Below the pieces are notes generated by a model. It made no database searches. It was not told where the DNA came from and saw only the letters and a list, made by a program, of their open reading frames with translations. Positions 24,004 to 30,590 of a stretch of 32,584 bases of DNA are shown in pieces; position 1 is the first letter of the stretch; the number at the start of each line of letters is the position of its first letter. A program made the position numbers and the translations under genes. The DNA comes from Novacetimonas hansenii JCM 7643 (lineage in GTDB: Bacteria; Pseudomonadota; Alphaproteobacteria; Acetobacterales; Acetobacteraceae). The stretch spans positions 1-32,584 of the forward strand of contig NZ_BANE01000079.1 in the NCBI RefSeq assembly GCF_000964405.1, in the 5' to 3' direction.

Positions 24004-24567
24004 ATGGCACGCATCAATTCGCCCCTGAAGCCTTTCAAGGCTGATGCCTTCCACAATGGCAAGTTCATTACCGTGACCGATGCCGACGTGAAGGGCAAAT
24101 GGTCTGTCTTCTTCTTCTACCCGGCAGACTTCACGTTTGTCTGCCCGACAGAGCTTGAAGATCTGGCCGACAACTATGCCGCGTTCCAGAAGCTGGGTGT
24201 GGAAATCTATTCGGTCTCCACTGACAAGCATTTCACGCACAAGGCATGGCATGATACCTCGCCGGCCATCAGCAAGATCAAATATGTGATGATCGGCGAC
24301 CCGACCGGGCATATCGCACGTAACTTCGACGTTCTGATCGAGGAAGCGGGCCTTGCCGACCGTGGCACCTTCCTGATCGATCCCGAAGGCAAGATCCAGT
24401 ATATTGAGATCACGGCAGGCGGCGTTGGTCGCAGCGCCACCGAACTCCTCAGCAAGATCGAGGCCGCGCAGTATGTCGCCTCCCACCCGGGCGAAGTCTG
24501 CCCGGCGAAGTGGAAGGAAGGCAGTGCGACCCTGACCCCGTCGCTGGACCTCGTCGGCAAGATCTGA
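24004..24567 (+). CDS. ahpC: AhpC, alkyl hydroperoxide reductase peroxiredoxin
   Basis: A 187-residue typical two-Cys peroxiredoxin that reduces H2O2 and organic hydroperoxides in the cytoplasm, forming decamers in its family. The peroxidatic Cys47 is in [13 protein letters not shown] and the resolving Cys166 in [10 protein letters not shown], positions almost identical to E. coli Ahp[15 protein letters not shown] and the C-terminal SLDLVGKI are also standard. ATG 24004 follows GAGGAG with an eight-base gap, a strong site fitting an abundant protein. Codon use is strongly biased (many Aag, Ttc, Gtc), also suggesting high expression. Its reductase gene ahpF follows 74 bases later across a stable hairpin, and oxyR is divergent upstream. 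Confidence 0.96.
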   Translation: MARINSPLKPFKADAFHNGKFITVTDADVKGKWSVFFFYPADFTFVCPTELEDLADNYAAFQKLGVEIYSVSTDKHFTHKAWHDTSPAISKIKYVMIGDPTGHIARNFDVLIEEAGLADRGTFLIDPEGKIQYIEITAGGVGRSATELLSKIEAAQYVASHPGEVCPAKWKEGSATLTPSLDLVGKI

Positions 24568-24578
24568 TCGCAGGTTCG

Positions 24579-24606
24579 TGGTCCGGCCCCTTTGCGGGCC
24601 GGACCA
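24579..24606 (+). promoter_or_regulatory. stable hairpin between ahpC and ahpF
   Basis: A perfect 11-bp GC-rich stem (tggtccggccc 24579-24589, gggccggacca 24596-24606) with loop ctttgc begins 12 bases after the ahpC stop. No T run follows. It probably stabilises the ahpC message or partly terminates transcription, giving more AhpC than AhpF. Confidence 0.6.
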
Positions 24607-24641
24607 TTCCCCACCTTTTCGGAAAAAGCGGAGTTCTTTCC

Positions 24642-26255
24642 ATGTTGCAGGACACCATCAAGGCACAGCTCAAGGGGTATCTGGCGAATCTGTCCCATCC
24701 GGTCGTGCTGGAAGCCTCGCTTGATGACAGCGCACCATCGCATGAGATGCATGAGCTTCTGCATGAAGTCGCCGCCCTTTCCGACAAGGTGCAGGTTTCT
24801 GAACAGGGCGTGGCCACGCGACGTCCCTCCTTCGTCATCCGTCGCGCCGATGCGGCGGCAGGAAATACCATTGCGGGTGTGACCTTTGCGGCCATCCCGA
24901 TGGGGCACGAATTCACATCCTTCGTACTGGCGCTGTTGCAGGTGGCCGGGCGTGCGCCCAAATTTTCTGATGACGTGATCGCGCAGATCCGTGCCCTGCC
25001 GGGAAAATACACGTTCGAGACCTATGTCTCGCTGTCATGCCAGAACTGCCCGGACGTGGTGCAGGCGCTTAATGCCATGAGCGTGATAAATCCCAACATC
25101 CATAATACCACGATTGATGGTGCATTGTTCCAGGACGAGGTTGCCGCACGCAACATCATGTCCGTGCCACAGGTCTACCTTAATGGCGAAGCGTTCGAGA
25201 CCGGGCGCGCCGATGTGGAACAGATCCTTGCAAAGCTGGATGCGGACGCCCCGCGTCGCGCGGCGGAAAAGCTCAAGGATATCCCCCCCTTTGACGTGCT
25301 GATTATTGGTAGTGGCCCTGCTGGGGCTGCTGCTGCTGTCTATGCCGCGCGCAAGGGATTACGTACCGGCATCGTGGCAGAGCGTTTCGGCGGTCAGGTG
25401 ATGGATACGGACGGGATCGAGAACTTTATTTCAGTCCAGGAAACGGACGGTCCGAAACTCTCTGCCGCGCTGGAGGCGCATGTCCGGCAGTACGATGTCG
25501 ATGTGATTTCATCGCAGCGCGCCAGTGAACTGTTTCCTACGGCACAACCAGGGGGGCTGCATGGTGTGGCGTTGGAAAGTGGGGCCATCCTGCATTCCCG
25601 CACGGTCATTATCGCCACCGGTGCGCACTGGCGCCATCTGGGCGTGCCGGGCGAGGAGGAATACCGCAACAAAGGCGTGGCCTATTGCCCGCATTGTGAC
25701 GGCCCGTTCTACAAGGGCAAGCGTGTTGCCGTCGCGGGGGGCGGAAACAGCGGTGTCGAGGCTGCGATCGACCTTGCGGGCATTGTCGCGCATGTCACGC
25801 TGCTGCAACGCGGATCGCACCTGAAGGCGGACAAGGTGCTGCAAGACAAACTGCACAGCATGACCAATGTGACGGTTCTGACGGAGGCCCTGACCACCCG
25901 GATCGAAGGAAATGGAAAGAACGTCACAGGCCTGACCTATCGCGGGGGCGATGGCACGGACCACCAGATCGACCTTGAGGGCGTATTTGTGCAGATCGGC
26001 CTGCTGCCCAATACCGGCTGGCTGAAGGGCACGATACAGTTGACCGATTTTGGGGAAATTGTCGTCAACGATCATGGTGCGACCTCGATCCCCGGCATAT
26101 TCGCGGCGGGTGATGCCACGACAACCCCCTACAAGCAGATCGTCATTGCGATCGGGGATGGGGCAAAGGCTGCGCTTTCTGCGTTTGACTACCTGATCCG
26201 TGTTCCCCCAATCGTGCAAAAACATGCCACGACGCTGGAGGCTGTTTCAAACTGA
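24642..26255 (+). CDS. ahpF: AhpF, NADH-dependent reductase of AhpC
   Basis: A 537-residue FAD protein that passes electrons from NADH to AhpC. The N-terminal double thioredoxin-fold domain carries [12 protein letters not shown] (Cys133, Cys136). The C-terminal thioredoxin-reductase-like part has the FAD site [13 protein letters not shown] (about 220-232), the redox pair CPHCDG (Cys349, Cys352), the NAD site [12 protein letters not shown], and [15 protein letters not shown]. All redox Cys are present and the length is close to E. coli AhpF, about 15 residues longer. ATG 24642 fits the family start ([11 protein letters not shown]) with GGAG upstream; the open frame from 24510 is rejected because it overlaps ahpC in another frame. 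The gene ends before a strong hairpin. Confidence 0.95.
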   Translation: MLQDTIKAQLKGYLANLSHPVVLEASLDDSAPSHEMHELLHEVAALSDKVQVSEQGVATRRPSFVIRRADAAAGNTIAGVTFAAIPMGHEFTSFVLALLQVAGRAPKFSDDVIAQIRALPGKYTFETYVSLSCQNCPDVVQALNAMSVINPNIHNTTIDGALFQDEVAARNIMSVPQVYLNGEAFETGRADVEQILAKLDADAPRRAAEKLKDIPPFDVLIIGSGPAGAAAAVYAARKGLRTGIVAERFGGQVMDTDGIENFISVQETDGPKLSAALEAHVRQYDVDVISSQRASELFPTAQPGGLHGVALESGAILHSRTVIIATGAHWRHLGVPGEEEYRNKGVAYCPHCDGPFYKGKRVAVAGGGNSGVEAAIDLAGIVAHVTLLQRGSHLKADKVLQDKLHSMTNVTVLTEALTTRIEGNGKNVTGLTYRGGDGTDHQIDLEGVFVQIGLLPNTGWLKGTIQLTDFGEIVVNDHGATSIPGIFAAGDATTTPYKQIVIAIGDGAKAALSAFDYLIRVPPIVQKHATTLEAVSN

Positions 26256-26277
26256 TCCAATAACGATAAGGTCTCTC

Positions 26278-26311
26278 CTGGCGCTGTCTTGTCCAGACAA
26301 GGCAGCGCCAG
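26278..26311. terminator. bidirectional terminator hairpin after ahpF
   Basis: A 15-bp stem (26278-26292 with 26297-26311, arms ctggcgctgtcttgt and acaaggcagcgccag, one G-U pair) with loop ccag, between the convergent ahpF and the CorC-type gene. There is no T run, but it is very stable and well placed for both. Confidence 0.7.
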
Positions 26312-26317
26312 AACCGT

Positions 26318-27649
26318 TCAGTTCTGGAGGCGGGTGACAAGCAGCTGGTTAATGCGAAACCCCTCCACATCGACCACTTCAAAGCGGAAGCGTGCAGTAT
26401 CCACGCGGTCGGCCTTGCGCGCCATGCGACGCAGCCGGTGCATGACAAACCCGCCAATGGTGTCGAACGGCCCGGCTTCGTCAAGGTCCATGACCTCAAG
26501 GTCACGTCGCACATCCTCGATCGAGGCCGCACCATCTATCAGCCAGGAATTGGCATCACGTCGGACGATCAACTGTTCCTCGAACGGATTTGCCACTCCC
26601 CCCATCAACGCGCCCATGATGTCCTTGAATGTGATAAGGCCGACGACAAGCCCATATTCATTGACAACCAGTGCAAACCCGACCCCATGCGTGTCGAACT
26701 GCGCCAGTGTATCCCACAGGTTGATCGTCTCAGGCACCGACAGGACATCACGTCGCACCTCAAAAACCGCCCTGTCACCCGCAGACGTGCCCGGTGACGG
26801 CGTGGCGGGGGCAGGGGGGCGATCCACCACAGCCGCCAGCACGTCTTCTGCCCGGATGGACCCCACGACATTATCCAGCCCGCCATCACATAGCGGATAA
26901 CGCGAATATGGCTTTGCCCGTACCTTGGCTTTCTGCGCCTCGACGCTTTCCTGCAGGTCAAGGAATACAATTTCATCGCGTGGCGTCATGGCTGATGTGA
27001 TGGAGCGGTCCTGTAACCCCAGCACGTTCTGGATCATCTGGTGTTCCTGCTCCAGCAGGACCCCTGAGGCTGTGCCCGCCGCAAGGATCGCACGCAAATC
27101 CTCTGGCGTGACCGGTTCCACCGCCGATGCCGCCGGAATCTTCAGCGCCCGCAGGATCGCATCCGACATCTTGGAAAAGATCCAGACAAGGGGAAAAAAC
27201 AGTTTCAGCGCCATCGCCGGAAACCATCCGACAGCAAGCGCAACCTTGTCCGGGGCGTTCATTGCGATACGTTTGGGGATCAGGTCGGCAAAAAGCACGA
27301 ACATGCCTGTCACCATGAAAAACCCCACCGTCGCGGACAGTGTCTGGGCCGTGGCTTCGCCCAGTCCCCATGTCATAAGCCCATGGGTCAGGGATGGGGC
27401 GAGCATTTCCGAACTGATGATACCGCCCAGTACCCCCACACCGTTGAGGCATATCTGCAGTACCGTCATGACCTGTCCGCTGTTGCGGCGCAGACGCAGG
27501 AAGGCTGCGGCGCGTTCATCGCCCGCATCCGCGCGTGAGCGGAGACGGACATCACGCGCCGCAGCGAATGATATTTCCGATAGTGAAATAAAAATATTGA
27601 GTGCGACCAGAAGAACCAGAGAAATCAGGCCAGATAAAAACAGAATCAC
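26318..27649 (-). CDS. paeA: PaeA/YtfL-like CNNM-CBS-CorC membrane protein
   Basis: A 443-residue inner-membrane protein of the hemolysin-C/CorC group. The N-terminal CNNM domain (about 1-180) has four hydrophobic segments with LSEISFAAARDVRL, TVLQICLNGVGVLGGI and FADLIPKRIAM. A CBS pair follows (about 195-340), and a CorC_HlyC domain closes the chain (SWLIDGAASIEDV, GPFDTIGGFVMHRLRR, FRFEVVDVEGFRINQLLVTR). The match to E. coli YtfL, now PaeA and linked to cadaverine/putrescine export, runs the whole length, though polyamine specificity here is inference; Mg/Co transport is the older guess. The start is GTG 27649 with AGGTG five bases upstream, and that ribosome site lies in a hairpin. The gene is downstream of the RND operon. 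Confidence 0.87.
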   Translation of the reverse strand: MILFLSGLISLVLLVALNIFISLSEISFAAARDVRLRSRADAGDERAAAFLRLRRNSGQVMTVLQICLNGVGVLGGIISSEMLAPSLTHGLMTWGLGEATAQTLSATVGFFMVTGMFVLFADLIPKRIAMNAPDKVALAVGWFPAMALKLFFPLVWIFSKMSDAILRALKIPAASAVEPVTPEDLRAILAAGTASGVLLEQEHQMIQNVLGLQDRSITSAMTPRDEIVFLDLQESVEAQKAKVRAKPYSRYPLCDGGLDNVVGSIRAEDVLAAVVDRPPAPATPSPGTSAGDRAVFEVRRDVLSVPETINLWDTLAQFDTHGVGFALVVNEYGLVVGLITFKDIMGALMGGVANPFEEQLIVRRDANSWLIDGAASIEDVRRDLEVMDLDEAGPFDTIGGFVMHRLRRMARKADRVDTARFRFEVVDVEGFRINQLLVTRLQN

Positions 27650-27653
27650 AAGA

Positions 27654-27675
27654 GCACCTGTTAAGAGATAGGTGC
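27654..27675 (-). promoter_or_regulatory. leader hairpin that includes the paeA ribosome site
   Basis: On the minus strand the arms ggcacct-side (27675-27670) and aggtgc (27659-27654) form a 6-bp stem with a ten-base loop. The AGGTG Shine-Dalgarno of the GTG start at 27649 is in the 3' arm, so folding would hide it. The structure is seen; any switch function is inferred. Confidence 0.4.
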
Positions 27676-27714
27676 CTCAAACTAGCATAAAACCCGCACG
27701 ATATGGATATATTT

Positions 27715-27751
27715 TACAAAACATACATATGTCGCGTATGTATGTTTTGTA
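27715..27751. promoter_or_regulatory. long perfect inverted repeat upstream of paeA
   Basis: Arms acaaaacatacata (27716-27729) and tatgtatgttttgt (27737-27750) are perfectly complementary over 14 bp, 15 with the flanking T/A, around loop tgtcgcg. It is AT-rich, lies about 65-100 bases before the paeA start, and has no T-run context typical of terminators. An operator for a dimeric repressor is the best guess. Confidence 0.5.
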
Positions 27752-27786
27752 TAAATAATAAAAGCTATGACCCTTTCCTGTGCAAT

Positions 27787-27820
27787 CCCACCGTGCGGGT
27801 GGGCTACCTTGCGGTAGCCC
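27787..27820 (-). terminator. overlapping hairpins at the end of the RND operon
   Basis: One stem is gggctacc/ggtagccc (27801-27808, 27813-27820), with loop GCAA when read on the minus strand, starting at the last base of the channel-gene stop. A second is cccacc/ggtggg (27787-27792, 27798-27803). They share 27801-27803 and so cannot both form fully. No T run follows; they may terminate or slow the operon transcript. Confidence 0.5.
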
Positions 27821-29406
27821 TATCTTACTGACAGGGCCGACAGCTTGGGGCCGGTCAGGTTATCTTCGGGGTCTTCGCCCTTGGTGCGCGGCACAGGAAC
27901 ATCGCCGACAGGTTGTGCCGGGTGCAGACCGGAATATTGCAACGCTCCGACAGACGACAGCCGGTTCGACGCCGGCAGCAGTGATGCATTCCATCCCCCG
28001 CCACAGGCCCGGATCAGCCCGACCTGCGCCTGGAGATAGCGTGTCTGGACCTCCACCTGCTGGATACGCGCCTCCAATGTACTGACCTGCGCGATCAACA
28101 CGTCGAGATATGCGGCCAACCCGCCCTTGTACAAGTTCATCGTGATATCCTGTGTCTGGCTTGCGGCACCTACCGCCGCGCGCAGGCGTGCATTTTCATC
28201 ATCCAGCCGTTTTGTGCGTGAAAGTCCGTCCTCCACATCACGAAACGCCGTCAGCACCGTCATGCGATAATGGTCGCGCGTCTCGCGGTAGGCCGACCAG
28301 CTCTGTTGCAATTGTGCGCGTCGCAGGCCCCCTTCGAAAATGGGCAACGTAACCGTGGCGCCATAGGTCCACATGCTGTTGGCAAGGTTGGCGAGGTTGA
28401 AGCCATTATCGTCAAAACCGCCATCCATCCGGAAAGAGACATGTGGATAGAAGGCCGCACGTGCGATGCCGATGGCCCGGTTGGCCTGTGCCATCTGGCG
28501 TTCGGCCATGGCGATATCGGGACGACGTTCCAGCAGCTCCGACGGCACCCCGGGTGAAAGTGCGACGCGGTTCGTGTTCAGGTGGCTGTCGGGGGCAAGA
28601 TGGAACGAAGACGGCGCGACATTGACCAGCACGGCGATGGCATGTTCCATCACCTCACGCTGCGCCTGTATGTCGAGCAGGTGCGCCTGTGTGGTGTAGA
28701 GCTGGTTTTCCGCACGCGCCACGTCAAGCCGCGAGGCGGCCTGATCCTGCAGACGCGTGCGCGTCACACGTAGCGAGTCCTCATAATACCTGATCGACTG
28801 GGTATAGATGTTTGCCTGCGCGTCGAGACCGCGCAGGGTGAAATAATCGCTGGCAAGTTCCGCCTGCAAGCTGAGGCGGGCGGACGCATATTCGGCGGCC
28901 TGTTCCTGTGCATAATCCTTTTGCAGGCGGACACGGTTGCGGATGGATGACCAGAAATCCGGCTCCCACGAGGCCATGCCGCCATAGAATTCGTCAGAAT
29001 CCGTGATCGGCCCTTTGTACCGGAACAATCGTTCGGCCGAGCTCTTGTTATTGCTGCCACCAAAGGCAAGCCCGAAATGGGGCAACAGGTCGGAACGCGC
29101 CTCGCTGACGACGGAACGCGCCTGCAGGAAACGTTCCGCCGCGGCCTGCAGGTTCCCATTATGGGCTGTGGCCTCGGCCTCCAGCTCATCCAGGCGGGGG
29201 TCCGTAAATGCTTTCCACCATTCCGCCCTGACGCTGTCATCCATCGGATGCGCCGGTGCAAAGGGGGCCTGCCCCTGCCATGTGGTGGGGATCACGTAAT
29301 GTGGCGCGTGATAGGCGGGGGCAAGGTCACATCCCGCCAGCATCAGCATGGATGCAAGACCGACCCCACGCATGGCCGTGCAACGACGAAGACCTGATTT
29401 CATCAT
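27820..29406 (-). CDS. RND efflux outer-membrane channel lipoprotein (NodT/OprM family)
   Basis: A 528-residue outer-membrane factor, the exit duct of a tripartite efflux pump. A lipoprotein signal ends in LAGC (Cys26). Family signs are VIPTTWQGQ near the mature N-terminus, WWKAFTDPRLDELEAEA, the repeated long coiled-coil helices, and the NodT signature ERRPDIAMAERQMAQANRAI followed by ARAAFYPHVSF. The protein carries an unusual tail of about 60 residues after QAQVGLIRACGGGW, rich in Pro, Leu and Ser. The ATG start overlaps the adaptor gene stop (ATGA, 29406-29403), so translation is coupled. With the adaptor and pump genes it forms one operon transcribed right to left. Confidence 0.92.
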   Translation of the reverse strand: MMKSGLRRCTAMRGVGLASMLMLAGCDLAPAYHAPHYVIPTTWQGQAPFAPAHPMDDSVRAEWWKAFTDPRLDELEAEATAHNGNLQAAAERFLQARSVVSEARSDLLPHFGLAFGGSNNKSSAERLFRYKGPITDSDEFYGGMASWEPDFWSSIRNRVRLQKDYAQEQAAEYASARLSLQAELASDYFTLRGLDAQANIYTQSIRYYEDSLRVTRTRLQDQAASRLDVARAENQLYTTQAHLLDIQAQREVMEHAIAVLVNVAPSSFHLAPDSHLNTNRVALSPGVPSELLERRPDIAMAERQMAQANRAIGIARAAFYPHVSFRMDGGFDDNGFNLANLANSMWTYGATVTLPIFEGGLRRAQLQQSWSAYRETRDHYRMTVLTAFRDVEDGLSRTKRLDDENARLRAAVGAASQTQDITMNLYKGGLAAYLDVLIAQVSTLEARIQQVEVQTRYLQAQVGLIRACGGGWNASLLPASNRLSSVGALQYSGLHPAQPVGDVPVPRTKGEDPEDNLTGPKLSALSVR

Positions 29407-30590
29407 TCATCGTCCTTTTCAGAGACATCATTGCTGTATCCTGCGGCGGGTGCGGAGACATGGACCTTCTCCCCCTCCAGCAGGTCGGCGGGTGGGTTGT
29501 CGATGATCCGGTCCTGCGCCGACAGGCCAGAAAGCACCTGTGTGGCCCCATCCCCCATACGGCCCACCGTGATGTCATGGAAATGCGCGATATCGTGGTC
29601 ATCCACCACCGCAACCTGCATGCCATGTTCCTGAAACACCAACGCGCCGGTGGGGATGGCAAGGTGGCCGGACTGTTCCGGTGCGCTCAGCGTCACTGCG
29701 GCAAAGGTGCCGGGCCACAGGGCATGGTCCTTATTATCAATCACGAATTCACTGACGCTTGTCCTTGTATCGGGATCATATCCCCCCGATACGGTCAGGA
29801 ATTGCCCTTCGAACACGCGATCGGGAAATTGCGGGACGCGCACGCTTGCATGCAGACCGGGTTGCAGGATGTAGGACATGTTTTCGGGGATGGAGACAAA
29901 CAGGCGCATCTGGTGGGTGTCCGCCACACTGAACAATTCGCTGGCCCCGCCATTGGCGTTGAGGTTGCCGCCACCTTCGTGCACGTAATCCCCGACATTG
30001 ATGTCACGTTCCGTCACCACCCCGTCAAAGGGGGCGACAATCACCTTGAAACGTTCAAGCGCGGCATAGCGATCGAGGTTATGGCGCGCGGCCTCAAGGT
30101 CGGCCGCGGCCGATTTTTCATTCGCGTCCTGCACGGACACCGACTGTCCCGATACGGCCTGTGATTTCCCCATCAGCCGCCAGCGCTGTGCCGTGACGAC
30201 GGCAAGGTCGTATTTGGCCTGTGACGATTGCAGGTCAGCCTGGGCCTGTGCGAACTGTGCATCGAGGCCGGGCGTATTGATTTCAGCCAGTACGTCACCG
30301 GCGGCGACGCGTGCGCCGTAATCCTTGTACCACATGCGCACATATCCCGACACCTGCGGATAGATCGGGGCCTGGTACCATGCCTCCACCGTTCCAGGCA
30401 GTTCGAGGCTGACATGATGTGCCTCGGTATGGGGGGAGATCACCATCACGTTGGGAATGGCGGCCATCTGGGCCTCCCTACGCAGGGAGGCTGCATGGTG
30501 GACACGTTCGGCCACAAGGTATCCGCACCATCCCATGACGGCGACAGCCCCCGACACCAGCAGTATTTTTTGCGATTTCCGGATCGACAT
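29403..30590 (-). CDS. RND efflux periplasmic adaptor (HlyD/MFP family)
   Basis: A 395-residue membrane-fusion protein that links the pump to the outer-membrane channel. Residues 9-26 form one N-terminal membrane anchor. A lipoyl/barrel-sandwich half (VSLELPGTVEAWYQAPIYPQ, VSGYVRMWYKDYGARV) leads into a coiled-coil hairpin (about 110-170), the second lipoyl half (APFDGVVTERDINVGDYV) and beta-barrel/MP domains (LRLF-like MRLFVSIPE, PGTFAAVTL). I chose ATG 30590, which shares its A with the TGA stop of the pump gene; the open frame continues to 30647 but overlaps the pump. GGGGGGAAAC upstream is a plausible ribosome site. Substrate specificity is not evident. Confidence 0.92.
   Translation of the reverse strand: MSIRKSQKILLVSGAVAVMGWCGYLVAERVHHAASLRREAQMAAIPNVMVISPHTEAHHVSLELPGTVEAWYQAPIYPQVSGYVRMWYKDYGARVAAGDVLAEINTPGLDAQFAQAQADLQSSQAKYDLAVVTAQRWRLMGKSQAVSGQSVSVQDANEKSAAADLEAARHNLDRYAALERFKVIVAPFDGVVTERDINVGDYVHEGGGNLNANGGASELFSVADTHQMRLFVSIPENMSYILQPGLHASVRVPQFPDRVFEGQFLTVSGGYDPDTRTSVSEFVIDNKDHALWPGTFAAVTLSAPEQSGHLAIPTGALVFQEHGMQVAVVDDHDIAHFHDITVGRMGDGATQVLSGLSAQDRIIDNPPADLLEGEKVHVSAPAAGYSNDVSEKDDE

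Noticed and set aside
24510-24641. N-terminal extension of ahpF
   Set aside because: It overlaps ahpC and the intercistronic hairpin; the family start is MLQDTIK at 24642.
26925-27671. 248-codon plus-strand ORF
   Set aside because: Antisense to the PaeA-like gene; Ser/Arg/Thr-rich shadow without a start signal.
29256-30164. 302-codon plus-strand ORF
   Set aside because: Antisense to the channel and adaptor genes. It is a long open shadow frame typical of GC-rich DNA.
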